Assembly (NCBI GenBank): GCA_963662175.1
Contig: OY759215.1
Location: 12,575,079 to 12,639,078, forward strand
Direction: 5' to 3'
Source of the DNA: Aradus depressus
Taxonomy: Eukaryota > Arthropoda > Insecta > Hemiptera > Aradidae
Length of the DNA: 64,000 nt
Shown piece by piece: positions 1 to 11,006 of the stretch. Positions within the stretch are counted from its first letter, which is position 1; every line of letters starts with the position of its first letter. The translations under genes and the position numbers were made by a program. The notes beneath the pieces are model-generated. The model saw only the letters and a list, made by a program, of their open reading frames with translations. It had not been told where the DNA came from and made no database searches.

Positions 1-210
1 ATTGGTGTTACCTCAAATCTGAGGGCATATATAAGTTGGAAATGTATTATACATCCTTTGGAGCACTATACTATAATAATATTGGTCTTACCTCAAATCT
101 GAGGGCATATATAAGTTGGAAATTTATTGTACATCCTTGGGAGCACTATACTATAATAATATTGGTCTTACCTCAAATCTGAGGGCATATATAAGTTGGA
201 AATTTATTGA
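1..210. repeat. 80-bp tandem repeat, about 2.6 copies
   Basis: Units begin at 1, 81 and 161 and share the core CCTCAAATCTGAGGGCATAT. The copies differ by only a few substitutions, so the expansion looks recent. The unit is the reverse complement of the CTCAGATTTGAGGTA segment of dispersed repeat family B, so this is a local amplification of one end of that family. The array may continue left of the window. Confidence 0.9.
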
Positions 211-400
211 GAAACACTTTTGGTAAAGACTAATTTTTCGATAGGATTCACCGCTATCGCATAAATCAACAAACGTCTTAAACAAATTTATTTCAATGTG
301 TAATTTTATGAAGATTTTCGGAATGTATCTCGTTAACCGGGCGGCCATCGAAAAATAGTTATAAAATGTGACTTTCACGACGATTTTTCCATTGAACCAA
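211..400 (-). repeat. Dispersed repeat family B, copy 1 (minus)
   Basis: Continues from the 80-bp array and carries, in reverse complement, sequence seen at 1330-1420 and 2560-2640, including a TTTTCGATAGG stretch matching CCTATCGAAAG at 2577. The short open frames here have no recognisable domain and are treated as chance. Confidence 0.5.
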
Positions 401-955
401 CTGTTCCGTGAATGTTGTGCAAAAACATGGTTGGTATACCCTCTATATATTTGAAAAAAATAAAAAAATGTTCTTTGAGAGTTAGTTATTATTCTATATG
501 GAAAGCAGAATGGTCCAAAGGAACGACCAAACTTAATATCTACCAGTGTAATAAATACATCGATATTAAATTGTATATGAGGATTAGCAGAGTTTTGTCG
601 TTTCTCTCCTTCCTTCTGTTCATATTACATCACAGCGTTGGGTATTTTCCTTTCAGGCCTCCTGAGCACATGACAAAACCAGTCCCATATTTTAGCGTTT
701 TGTAGGTCAAAGACAGGATTTAGCTCATACACTGAACTAACTACAAACTCAGAACGTTAATGTTACCTTTCGAGCATTGTGAGCATTTTTCAGGCACGAG
801 GCCTCACAAGAAACCATTTCGTAATACCGCTATTTTTCGTATATAGTTGGGTAGAATATCGAAATGAACAATAATAATTTTTTTTTAAAGATTTTGAAGA
901 ATAAATACAATTATTATACTTTTTTCAATATTGTAGGAGATCATTTTTCTAATTA
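401..955. other. Unassigned A+T-rich sequence
   Basis: No domain, RNA gene, long inverted repeat or tandem repeat was seen. A 97-codon open frame at 412-705 has no recognisable features and low-complexity composition. Confidence 0.5.
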
Positions 956-959
956 TGTC

Positions 960-1500
960 ATTTATTATTTTCTATTTTTGAATTTTTCGCAGATCATCCA
1001 CACACATTGTGATGGAAAGTTGTGAGCGCTCTATTGTAAAAACAATTGGTAGCTATGAACTTGAAATTCGGAATGTAGGAATCACACGCGCTAACTTAGA
1101 TCTGATTAGATTTTGGCAGAAATGGGACGAAAATTGAGACCACTTTACTTTGGGGCTTAAGTACATTTTACAAGTTACCGCTTATGTTTATGACCTAATC
1201 AAAAATATTTAAAAGTAAAAGTTATAGAAAAAACTAAAATACATATTTTATATGGAATATGATTTTTTGCATGTGGTCCAGTTTTCGAGATACATGCCGA
1301 AAACTGTCCTGATGTAGTTCTGAAACACTAATTTTTAGACGTTTCCTTGATTTATACGAAAACAGTTAGTCCAATTGAATAATTGGTTCCTACCAAAAAT
1401 GTCCTTATTAAATTTCCAATCGCTACAAGTCCTCAGATTTGAGGTAGTATCAATACGACTAAAGTTATAGCGCCTCAAAGAATAAAAAATAAACTTTTTA
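960..1500 (+). repeat. Dispersed repeat family B, copy 2
   Basis: Shares blocks with 2310-2710 and 37790-38040: GTAGCTATGAACTTGAAAT, TATGACCTAATCAAAA, and the closing CTCAGATTTGAGGTA followed by a GTTATAGCGC block. No coding capacity is visible. The class is unknown; there are no clear terminal inverted repeats or A-tail. Confidence 0.6.
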
Positions 1501-1740
1501 GAAAATATTTAAAATGTTTAAATTGTATCGCGTAGATACTCTCCCCCCCTTCCCCTTCTCAAAACCATTACTATAAATAAAAAAGACACTCGGAGAACTA
1601 CGCTGTACAATGAAAGGAAAAAATACTGCTGACGCCAACTCATTATTTTCATATACCCAGTAATGCCAAATGATTTTGAGAAGGGGAGGGGAAGAGAGAG
1701 TGATCTGTAACCGTGGTTGGTATAAGAAAGTCCTGTTATG

Positions 1741-1950
1741 GTCACATGACGTATAGCGATGGTCCCGAGCCTGTGCGATGTCAAGTATTCTTTAACGACC
1801 CGTACGTAACTCAATCTAGGTACGTATCTAAACCTGGGTAGCTAAAATTTGGGACCCCCCACTGTAGAGTCGGGCTCATGCTCACCTGAGCGACGAAAAA
1901 GAGCGCTTTAGCAATAGGATAAAGCCCGGGCTTGAGTTGTAATAACTAAT
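1741..1950 (+). mobile_element. SINE-1 copy, 5'-truncated
   Basis: Carries the family body in order: GATGGTCCCGAGCCTGT, AGAGTCGGGCTCATG, the GCGACGAAAAAGAGCGC block, AAAGCCCGGGC and the ending TTGTAATAACTAA. The tRNA-like head is missing, the usual result of incomplete reverse transcription. It is diverged from the fuller copies at 2711 and 30148. Confidence 0.8.
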
Positions 1951-2309
1951 ATATTTGGTGTTACTTTTTTAAAACAAAAAACAGCTGATTTCAAGGTGAT
2001 CCACATAGGTTGTCAACGTAAATATGGTCAACAATTTAAAAAGGACTTCCTGATACTTGAATGTTGTAGAAGGGAGATGAAAATCACAAAATGAGCCCAG
2101 TCTCAGAACAACCTTGTGGGACGAAATGCACTGGCACATATCTAGAATGTTACCAGGAATAATAGTGAACTGGACGAGTTAGTAGTGTGAGAGCGCTTTA
2201 TTGGTCTCATTGTGGGTTTCCGCACCAAACTGTCTGTTCACCTCTAAACGGAGCTTCTCAACGTCTTGCTAGAAGACATCAGATTACAAAAACATCTTAC
2301 TTTCTTATA

Positions 2310-2710
2310 TTTTCAGTATTAGAAAGTATTGAAATCGGGCCAAAATCAGAGATCGAGTTTTCAGAAGGAATTATACATTTCAAGGTCCCCTGTTTTGGCC
2401 ATTTTCGCGATTATCTGTATGTGTATGTGATTGGAACTTTCTAAGCGCTCTATCTCAAAAACGATAAATATATTTATTCAAATAAAAGACACATTTCATA
2501 TGAAATATATTTTTTCGAAGGCTGCCCAGTCATGTCTTGAACCCCATTTTTTTTAGACATTAGTTCGTATGCGAAAACCTATCGAAAGATTGTTTCTTAT
2601 CAAAAATGTTTCTTATAACATTTTCAACTATGAAAATGCCCTCAGATTTGAGATAATATGAATACAAATGAAGTTATAACGCTCCGAAGAATGCACAATA
2701 AATTTCTATA
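2310..2710 (+). repeat. Dispersed repeat family B, copy 3
   Basis: Contains TCAAGGTCCCCTG, CCATTTTCGCGAT, a CGCTCTATCTCAAAAAC block, ACATTTCATATGAAATAT and CCCTCAGATTTGAGATAA. The order matches copies 2 and 5. It ends where a SINE-1 begins, so the SINE probably inserted at or near its edge. Confidence 0.65.
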
Positions 2711-3004
2711 GAGGGCGCCGGTAGCTCAGTAATATGCCCTTAGTTTATTTTATCTGGGAGGTAAAATAAACTTAAGCACGCCGTCCTTCAGATGGGACGT
2801 TAAACGATGGTCCCGAGCCTGTACGTGATGTCAGATACTCGGTAAAGACCCCTACCCTAGGTGAATAAAAATTTAGGGAGGCAAAATTTAAGACACCATA
2901 ATAGAGTCGGGCTCATGTCCACTAGAGTGACAAATGAGCGCTCTGATAGTAGGCAATATGACCTCGAAGTTAAAGCCCGGGCATGAGTCATAATAACTAA
3001 CTAA
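2711..3004 (+). mobile_element. SINE-1 copy, tRNA-derived, near full length
   Basis: Starts with GAGGGCGCCGGTAGCTCAG, which includes an A-box-like GGTAGCTCAG. The B-box segment is deleted here. The body follows (GGGACGTTAAACGATGG, CCTAGGTGAATAAAAATT, AGTCGGGCTCATG, AAAGCCCGGGCATGAG) and the tail is a short TAACTAAC repeat. As a SINE it is non-coding and would depend on a LINE for movement. About 15 copies or fragments of this family lie in the window. Confidence 0.88.
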
Positions 3005-3102
3005 CTAAAAAAAAATTGTAAATAGTCTGGAAACTTAATTAGATATATACCTATTTGATAATTATCATTATGTGATAGTTCCATATTTTGAATACAAGTA
3101 AG

Positions 3103-3200
3103 GGTGGCCATGGTGGCCGTGCGGACTAAAGCGAAGGGCTTTGGTCGCATGATCTCACCATGGTTTGCGGGTTCCAATCCCGTCCGGGAGTTAGTTTTTG
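3103..3200 (+). mobile_element. SINE-2 tRNA-like head
   Basis: Begins GGCCATGGTGGCCGTGCGG (A-box-like) and about 65 bases later has the B-box-like GCGGGTTCCAATCCCGTCC. The same head occurs at 13838 with a longer body. The spacing fits a tRNA-derived pol III promoter. No perfect acceptor stem is seen, so this is a SINE remnant rather than a tRNA gene. Confidence 0.65.
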
Positions 3201-3330
3201 TAGATAGAAATAGACGTAAACGAATTCTTGACAAATATACGGATAAAATATCAGATGTTATCATTATATACCACTAAAAATACCTGTTATTTGGTATGTA
3301 GGCTGAAATTCTATACTTTTACGGATCAGT

Positions 3331-3390
3331 CCAGTGGCGGATTCAAGGGGGGAGTAAAAGCAGAATCCCCCCTCCCCCCAGCGCAGAGGC
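3331..3390. repeat. Possible hAT-like terminus
   Basis: CAGTGGCGGATTCAAGGGGG resembles the CAGTGGCG end of the hAT-type element at 50301. A facing CCNCCCCC stretch follows within 40 bases, but no matching opposite end or 8-bp duplication was found, so this is weak. Confidence 0.25.
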
Positions 3391-3769
3391 TCATAAGTCA
3401 GTTTCGTTAAGGATAAATAAATATGCACGTTAAATTGGGAAATACTTCCTAGTGATGCGCGAAGGACCTCTTGCGATCTTCCGCACAAACTTTAATGGCA
3501 TCATTCGTTTACAGACTCAGACTGTTACTATTATAATAATATTTCAGTCTTATTATTAATTCATGTGCTTCGTCAAACCAGCCAAAATATTAGCTCCCTT
3601 GTCCTTCATCCTTCCAAATTTTGTAAATAAGGTATAACATCCAAATCTTGAATCAACGAAATTTCGCTTTTTCCAAATATCCCGTAAGCCTCCCAAGAAT
3701 ACGTTTTATTAAAATTTAAAATATATTTTCAATTCGGAAAGGATAATATATCAACTCGAAATTTTATGA

Positions 3770-3905
3770 TTCAGAAGTCCTTGAGTTAAGACATTTATTG
3801 ATTTTCAGATAAATCGATCTGTTTCAGAGGAAGAGCAAAAACTTAATTTATCAATTTGCGCTGGTGAAGTACATTGCTAGTGATTCAACGAAGTAATTTT
3901 TAAAT
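3770..3905 (-). repeat. Dispersed repeat family A, fragment (minus)
   Basis: Reverse complement of the family A head: the caatcgaccg/ctaaaaatcaat region, a GCTGGTGAAGTACATTGC block (usual form GCTGGGGAAGTACATTGC) and the GTGATTCAACGAAG region. Confidence 0.6.
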
Positions 3906-4464
3906 TTTGCTCTGAGGAGGTTCAGCTGGGTGGCCTTCCTCTCTCACGCCATTTAGAACGTACTCGTGACTCCTCCAATTTCAATAACCAAAGAGAAAAT
4001 TCAAAATGGCGATAAAGGTGAATTAAGTTGCTTATTTAAACATATTTTTATCTCTTGTCCGATGAAATTCAAAATATTATCTGACATTATTAACAATTAA
4101 TAACAAATAATGTGTTAATATTAAAAGCTATTTCGTAAAGAACATTGAAGAAATCAAGACGTATCCCAAGTATGAGGATGGTGAAATACCTGTCATTGGT
4201 ATGTTGAAATTCTATTTGGGGTCATGGACACAAATATATTATACTTAACAAATACATTAATGTCATCCATTTACTAAGACTATGAATTATAGATTCTAAA
4301 ATATTTATTCATCTTTATGTAATATTTATTTATTTTACAAATCATTTACGACAGTGTTTTAAGTGTGACATTAATGTGAAGGGGCTCTATAATCACTGCG
4401 GAGGTTCGACGAGTGTAAGTGCCTTAAATTCGATTCTGCCGTCGTAAGCAAACCTTGAAAATGC

Positions 4465-4965
4465 CCCCATGAATTAATCAATTAACTTTTCGCTCCCCCT
4501 CGAAAACCAGTCGACCGTTTATATCGTTCTAATTATGAATGTTTGACTTACAAAGAGGCTCCTAAAACCTCACACTAAATTTTGTGTCGATAAATTCATT
4601 ACATCGGCAGTTATTGGGGTTTTAGAGTCGAGCCTCCTCTGGTCCTCGCTTTCTCTTCTGCCGATTCCGCTGAAAATTAAAAATCTCGTCCTTATGATAT
4701 TTTGAATTCACATATGAAATTTTGTGTCGATACATTCATTACCACGACAGTTGTAAGAGTTGTTATGTTAAGACTCCCCCCCAAATCCCTCTCTTCCCTT
4801 TGGATGATTTGGCTGGAAATGTAAAAAAGGACTCCTCAAAGGGATCTGGACACACATATAAATTTTCGTGTCGATACTTTTATTATATCGGGAGTCATCG
4901 TGTTCACAGACTCAACTTCGAATTTCTGACCGATTACGTAACTTCCCACATATTTTTCGTATAAC
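4465..4965 (+). repeat. Dispersed repeat family A, near full-length copy
   Basis: Carries AATTAATCAATTAACTTTTC, CCAGTCGACCGTTTAT, three modules built on TGTCGATACATTCATTAC plus a GGCAGTTATT-like block, and the closing TTCTGACCGATTACGTAACT. It is followed at once by a truncated SINE-1. Non-coding; the 80-codon frame at 4722 lies inside it and is a by-product. Confidence 0.8.
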
Positions 4966-4984
4966 CCAGCGGAGGATTTTTTTT

Positions 4985-5234
4985 AAATTTTATCTGGGAG
5001 ATAAGCATGTCGTCCTTCGGATGGGACGTTAAGCAATAGTCTCGAGCATGTACAATGTCAGGTACTCGTTAAATACCCCTACCCTAGGTGAATAAAAATT
5101 TACGGTAGGCAACATTTAGGACTCCCACAGTAGAGTCGGGCTCATGTCGAACGAGTCGTGACGAAAGAGCGCTCTGATCGTAGGCGATATGACCTCGTAG
5201 TTAAAGGCATGAGTCATAATAATTAACTAACTAT
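4985..5234 (+). mobile_element. SINE-1 copy, 5'-truncated
   Basis: Runs from TTTTATCTGGGAGATAAGC through CGTCCTTCGGATGGGACG, CCTAGGTGAATAAAAATTTA, AGAGTCGGGCTCATGTC and GACCTCGTAGTTAAAG to the tail ATAATTAACTAACTA. The tRNA-like head is absent. Confidence 0.85.
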
Positions 5235-5581
5235 ACTTCGTATAGCTGGAGAAGTAAAAATGTTCTCGTTATTATTAAAAAAACAGTTATGCATTTTTTT
5301 TAAAATAGGAACAGTATTTGAAAGATATTTTTTTTTTAAGCAAAAAATTGTTCCGATATGACGATGGAAAAAGGTCGATAAATGTGTATTTGAATTTCTT
5401 AAAAATAAATCAGCTACTGAATGAAGGAAAGGGCGGAATTTTTCATGAGAAGGCGGAAAAACTGTTGAAACAAGCCGACAAATAGTAAGGTCAAACTATC
5501 ATAGAGATAGGGCTGATATTATAGTGATGATAACGGATAGATAGTTCAATAAGTAGAGGAAGGAGAACAGCTGAGAGCAGT

Positions 5582-5673
5582 GATACCATTCCACTGGAGC
5601 ATGATCCTCAGCCTCAGGTCTCTTCATGATACCATTCCACTGGAGCATGATCCTCAGCCTCAGGTCTCTTCAT
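5582..5673. repeat. 46-bp tandem duplication
   Basis: Two identical 46-bp units, 5582-5627 and 5628-5673, starting GATACCATTCCACTGGAGCA. Identity suggests a recent event. A third partial match (catgat) follows. Confidence 0.9.
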
Positions 5674-5696
5674 GATGCTTACTTCCATCAAAGAAA

Positions 5697-5820
5697 AAAA
5701 AGTCATCGGTGGATCACTGGCAATGTACTACCCTACCACAAACTATTCATTTAAATTATCGCCCTCCTTTCAAAAACCAATCGACCGTTTGGGCTAAAAA
5801 TCAACGGGGAGCGACATGAT
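5697..5820 (+). repeat. Family A head fragment
   Basis: Contains ATCGGTGGATCACTGGCAAT, CCAATCGACCGTTTGGGC and TAAAAATCAACG, the start of family A. The rest of the element is missing. Confidence 0.7.
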
Positions 5821-5884
5821 CTACTATTACTATTCGCCTATTAATGTGAAAACGACTAGCCGGCTTTCGCATTCGAACAAATGT

Positions 5885-6005
5885 CTTAAAAAAATGTGTT
5901 TCAAGACATCACTGGGCAGGCAGCCTTCGAAAAAATATATTTCATATGAAATGTGTCTTTCAGTTTTCTCTACAACTTTTATTTGAATAAATATATTTGT
6001 CGTTT
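5885..6005 (-). repeat. Family B fragment (minus)
   Basis: Reverse complement of 2450-2560: CTGGGCAGGCAGCCTTCG, AAATATATTTCATATGAAAT and TTGAATAAATATATTTGTCG. It is fused directly to a SINE-1 head. Confidence 0.75.
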
Positions 6006-6100
6006 TCCCAAATAAAATAAACTAAGGGCCTCGGCCGGGTACTGAACTCGTGATCTTGAGCTCAGTATGAAAGCATGCATATCCCTGATCTACCAGCGCG
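6006..6100 (-). mobile_element. SINE-1 head fragment (minus)
   Basis: Reading the minus strand gives GCGCTGGTAGATCAG, then GAGCTCAAGATCACGAG, a degenerate B box, GGCCGAGGCCCTTAG and TTTATTTTATTT. Only the tRNA-like 5' part is present; it ends where family B starts. Confidence 0.8.
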
Positions 6101-6242
6101 AAGAGACAGCAAACTGACCGTTTTCTTTAATCAATATATATTTAAGGTTTTGTCTGTATATGGTAGGAATACTTATTTTTTATCAGAAATCTATTTCATG
6201 TTATATACAACGCTTCGGGACCACCAGGTCAATTTCTGTCTA

Positions 6243-6315
6243 TAGTTAGTTATTATGACTCATGCCCAGGCTTTAACTACGAGGTCATATCGCCTACTAC
6301 CAGAGAGCGCTCCTT
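6243..6315 (-). mobile_element. SINE-1 tail fragment (minus)
   Basis: TAGTTAGTTATTATGACTCA, CTTTAACTACGAGGTCATAT and CCAGAGAGCGCTC are the reverse complement of the SINE-1 3' end. It is a separate insertion from the head at 6006, because the order is wrong for one element. Confidence 0.8.
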
Positions 6316-7342
6316 ATTTCTGTCTATAGGTATGAGCTTCAAAACGGCTGAACTTACTTGCATTCACAAAACTTGCAGGGCCTTTCAAGGATCGTCCAAC
6401 TTCGAATGCAGGTTATATGGCATCTCTAAATTGTGTACGAGACAACACACAAGACGCACTGGATGCATAACATTATTGCTTGCTTTTTGAAACGATCAGA
6501 TGTTCATACAGATGTTCATTTCCCACGTTGTAACCTTATAAACCCACATTGTTCAAAGTTACTAATATTGATTTATTTTGAAAATATTGATTTATCGGGT
6601 ATGAATTCATTCAGAAAGGGGTGGGTTCTGAACCCCCCTCGTGCGTTCTACTCTGCTTGAAAGTATAGTGCAACCTGTACAGAGAGGAGGGGGGTTTTGG
6701 GGCCAGGTTCTCTGGGGCCTGTACGGACCCCCGTCAACCTGTCCCCCAGGTTTATGGAGGGTGCTAACAGAGGCGCCATGCTCCTACGTCACTCCACCCC
6801 CTGCACCCTGTATACCTAGCAGGCGAGGCAGAAAGACGTCGGTCAACCTTCACTGTAACTCAATCTGCCACTCGAACAGCTCTGTCTCCCTCCAGTATGC
6901 ATATAAATGAGATTAACTTTCCAGGATTTCTCAGGGATTATTGCAACCACAAAACCCATCCAGCAGCCTGTCTTAACTTTTTTTTGTTTATTTAATCCAA
7001 AAACCGGTCAGTAAGTCATTCTTGTTTGAAAATACCAAGATAAATAACAGACTGTGAGAGGAGTTTTTGTAAAATTAACTAAATTTCACTCAAATATCTC
7101 ACTTGAGGAGCTGAGATACAAGTGCACATTTCTTTAAATGAATTTAACATACGAACATGAAGTCAAAGCTCTTAAAAGTTTCTGACAAAGCTTCTTTTTT
7201 GCGCATCACAACAGATCAATAGAAATCCCCTTATCTTCAGTTGCAAAGTGCACTGTAAAGTGCATTCCTTGGACTTATAGTCCTTCCTATTATAAAAGCT
7301 TATTTATAGTTTACAGCTTAATGGGATTGACTGAAAAATCAT
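6316..7342. other. Unassigned, with a G+C-rich patch
   Basis: 6645-6850 is clearly richer in G+C than the surroundings. It has a 89-codon frame (6641-6910) without recognisable domains and with proline/serine-rich low-information sequence. No promoter, splice pattern or repeat could be assigned. Confidence 0.4.
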
Positions 7343-7886
7343 CGGCACATATTGACAGTGAATCACAAGCTAGACAATAGAAACTATCATTAATAAGGTA
7401 CAACGGCACATATTGACTGTGAATCACAAGCTAGACAATAGAAACTATGATTAATAAGGTACAACGGCACATATTGACTGTGAATCACAAGCTAGACAAT
7501 AGAAACTATGATTAATAAGATACAACGGCACATATTGACAGTGAATCACAAGCTAGGGAATAGAAACTATCATTAATAAGGTACAACGGCACATATTGAC
7601 TGTGACTCACAAGCTAGACAATAGAAACTATGATTAATAAGGTACAACGGCACATATTGACTGTGAATCACAAGCTAGACAATAGAAACTATCATTAATA
7701 AGTTACAACGTCACATATTGACTGTGAATCACAAGCTAGACAATAGAAACTATCATTAATAAGTTACAACGTCACATATTGACAGTGAATCACAAGCTAG
7801 ACAATAGAAACTATCATTAATAAGGTACAACGGCACATATTGACTGTGAATCACAAGCTAGACAATAGAAACTATCATTAATAAGG
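7343..7886. repeat. 61-bp tandem repeat, about 9 copies
   Basis: The unit begins CGGCACATATTGACTGTGAA and continues with CACAAGCTAGACAATAGAA, ACTATCATTAATAAG and GTACAA. Copies differ at a few fixed sites (GACAGTG/GACTGTG, ATGATT/ATCATT, GGTACAACGG/GTTACAACGT), which define at least two alternating subtypes. Non-coding. Confidence 0.95.
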
Positions 7887-8014
7887 TGTATATTCCCCTA
7901 TTTGTCTGTTCCTATTGAAAAGTACTTCTAAGCATCGAACCACGGCTTTGGGAGTACCTACTCATCCGCAGTACATAAGGACCCGTTCATAAAGTACGTA
8001 GTTTCTAGAAGGTG

Positions 8015-8315
8015 GAAGGCTCATCACAAATACCCTAATAACTGCCGAAGTAATGAATGTATCGATATGAAATTTTATATGTGATTCCAAAATATAATAA
8101 GGACAATAAATATCAATTTCCATCGAAATCGGTCTAACCCAAAATCCGTAGTACCTGTCGGTGTAATGAAGGTACGAAATTTAGTACGATGATTTAGAAG
8201 TTCTATTGATTTACAACCAAATACGATAGATAGACGGAAAGCGAAAATTGATTTCATTCATTCGCGCTGGGGAAGTACATTGTCGGTGATTCATCGACGC
8301 AATTTTTTCCATGTG
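8015..8315 (-). repeat. Family A copy (minus)
   Basis: Minus strand: the ATAACTGCCGAAGTAATGAA module (inverted), ATAAGGACAAT, CAATTTCCATCGAAATCGG, the head GCTGGGGAAGTACATTG and TCGGTGATTCATCGACG. Two modules are present. Confidence 0.75.
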
Positions 8316-8632
8316 ACGTTACGGGGAGGGGGGGGTCGGATTGAGAAAATGGTGAGTGCCCCCCTAATGTCAAAATGTTGTGAAAATTCGTTACGTAATC
8401 TAAGGTGGACGGTCACAAAAACATTTACGATAAAACCCCTGGCCCATAATTCAGCTCCATCACTCCCACACAACTTCCATAGTACAACGTTCAGCGCTTA
8501 CTTTGAGAAGTTTGAACATTTCGCCTGTTACCAAGGCCAAAACCCAGTTGTTTTTTTGGTTTGATTTTCTTATTTCAGAAAACTCAAATTATTTTTTCTA
8601 CTTTGTTATATGAGAAAACAAAACGGATAAAA

Positions 8633-8990
8633 AAAATCGTCAGTGAATCACCGGCAATGCACTTCCCCAGCACGAATTAATCAGTAAGTTTTCTCTCTCC
8701 CTCCAAAACCAATCGACAGAGCTAAAAATCAATAGTTGAGTTATGAAGGAGCTTCTGAATCCTCACAATAATCGTTGTTCGATACATTCATTACATCGGC
8801 AGTTATTATTATTGTTGGTTGGTAGCCCCTCTTCTCTTACGGGAATTCGAATTTAAATATAAAATCTCATGTCGATACATTGAGTCATTTAGCTTGATTA
8901 AGGCAGCGAGGTTATAAAGGGCGTGCATGTATGTACTGCATTTCACACCCTCACACATCGACAGTTATTGGAGTAATTGTGTTAGTACAC
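8633..8990 (+). repeat. Family A copy
   Basis: Starts with AATCGTCAGTGAATCACCGG and CACTTCCCCAGCACGAATTA, then CCAATCGACAGAGCTAAAAA, ATACATTCATTACATCGGC and a degenerate second module. The last part (8960-8990) is separated by an unrelated insertion of about 75 bases. Confidence 0.75.
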
Positions 8991-9699
8991 ATAATATGGA
9001 TCATTCTCAAACTTGGGGCAAAAACCGTGTCCCTGCATGTTTTCATTAAAAAAAATTAAGTAGTTACCAATTTTTTTTTTTTTTATTGTGTTGGGACATT
9101 ACTGTTTAGTAAAAATATTTGGTTGTCCATTATATGGTATATATAAATTTTATTTTTTGAGAAATGTAGGGGATATGTCATTGACGTGGTCCGTCCCGAA
9201 ATAAGATTTTGTCATATCTGACCGTGTTTCAGCTAGAATATCAAGTTTTATAATTACCAACTTAATGTTATTTCAAAGTGAACTACCTAATTTACGGGAA
9301 AACACTTCCAATACTACAATTATTAATTTAGTTTGCCATTTAATAAATAAAAATCATCGCCCTTACTTTTTATGTCATTAACATGGGCAAAAATTAAAAA
9401 GTGAAAAAAAAAAATTCAGAAATACGATAATTTAGTTTTGCACGGGTTTTGATTCAGTGGTAACCCTGTACAAAATGGACGACACGTTGAACTGATATTT
9501 TTCTTCATTCAGTCGCTGGCGTCTCTACTGAAGTGTTTGCAATAATTGGCCCAAAAATGTGTTTTGATTTGTATGACATATGTTTTTTTGTGTCACTTTG
9601 AACCTAAAAGCAACCCGTAATTTTTTCAACAACTTTTGTAAACATTGAAATAAATTTTTTTTTTTTTTCAAAAATTCCTCCTAGTTTGAGAATCATCCA
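8991..9699. other. Unassigned A+T-rich sequence
   Basis: Poly-T runs and no coherent frame. CATTAACATGGGCAAAAA and similar phrases recur weakly inside the stretch, but no repeat unit could be defined. Confidence 0.4.
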
Positions 9700-10170
9700 T
9701 ATAAACTTTCGTGTCGAAACATTTATTCCATCAGGAGTAAACGTGTTCACCGACACACACATACAGACATTTATTTTTTCATTTTTTTGAATCGAGGAAT
9801 CGCTGAAAACTCAATATTTGGCTTCTATAGTGGCTTCTGAATCTTCATACTAAATTGTGTGTTGATTCATTACATCGGCGGTTATTTGAGTCGAACCCCC
9901 CTCCTCTGGCCCCTCCATCCCTTCGACTTCGATTTCGCGGAAAATTGATAGGTGTCGTCCTTATAGGACTTTGAATATACATATGAAACCTCAAATACAT
10001 TCATAACAATGACAGTTATTACAGTTTATGTGTTAAGCCCCCTAACTTCCCCTTTCTCTTTCGCCGAAAAATAGATAGGTGTCGGAAACATGAAATTCCG
10101 TTAAAAACGCAACATCAAATTTCTGACTGATGCCATAACATCCCCTATACTTTGTATAGGAAGTAAAATA
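9700..10170 (+). repeat. Family A copy, rearranged
   Basis: Begins within a 3' module (TTTCGTGTCGAAACATTTAT, CAGGAGTAAACGTGTTCACC), then restarts with GAATCTTCATACTAAATTG and runs through two further modules to GATGAAATTCCG-like and CCCCTATACTTTGTATAGG. The order shows two overlapping copies or an internal duplication. Confidence 0.7.
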
Positions 10171-11006
10171 TCCAAATAGACCTTCCTGGAGAGCTCCTCC
10201 TTCAGAATAACAATAAAAATATCAGCCTAAAATATAGCATTTCCTAAATTATAAACATAGTACCTATATATTTTCCTTCCTCTCCCCGAAATGAAAAGAT
10301 TTTTTTGTTTAATAATAATATAATATTCCATAAAACCTACAGTTAATATATGCAGGAAGATTGAAGATATTTTTTACATAAAGCATACAGAAGTACCTAC
10401 ATATTACAAAAGCCATATATCTGTTACATAACAGATTTGTCCTCGATTGCTAAACGTCTCATTAGAAGTAAATGAACTTCAGGGTAATTTATCAAAAGGA
10501 ACATAAAAAAAATGTGGCGAATTTCCATACAAATTGATTCTCAGAAAAAAAACGTGTATATGTAGTGTATAAAACTAGTTTTTCTGTTTTGTTTTCACAT
10601 GGAATTCCACTATATTTAATATCAATTCGTTAAAAATCAAATAATATTTATTCCAATTTATTATTCGGTGTTAAACTTTATTTTAAAGAGAATACAATCT
10701 ATTGACCTTCACGAAATATTTTTATTTTATTCTCAACGTCCTATTCGCCTCACGAATCGCCTAGTTTAGTTAGGATTAGCAAAAAATACAGATTATATTA
10801 AGGATATATGTAATAACATCCTGGATACATTCGTATAAATATATTTTAGTTTTTTTTTTTTTAATTCTTTGATATTATTTCATATTTACATACTCTTTTC
10901 GATTAAAATTATCATTAATCTTTTAAGATATGATTCTCTAAAAGGCAAGGTCGCTTTCTGAATTCACCCATTTTCATAAAAACGTTGTAGTAAAAACAAT
11001 AAATAG
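10171..11006. other. Unassigned A+T-rich sequence
   Basis: About 75% A+T by eye, with poly-T runs. No repeat family, RNA gene or coding frame recognised. Confidence 0.4.

Noticed and set aside
3103..3190. Possible tRNA gene
   Set aside because: A and B boxes are present but the acceptor and anticodon stems do not pair; the same head at 13838 leads into a SINE body.
7343..7886. CRISPR-like array
   Set aside because: No unique spacers: the units are contiguous and alike over their full length, and the context is eukaryotic.
8280..8564. 94-codon frame on plus strand
   Set aside because: Overlaps a family A head and a G-rich run; composition is not coding-like and an equal frame lies on the other strand.
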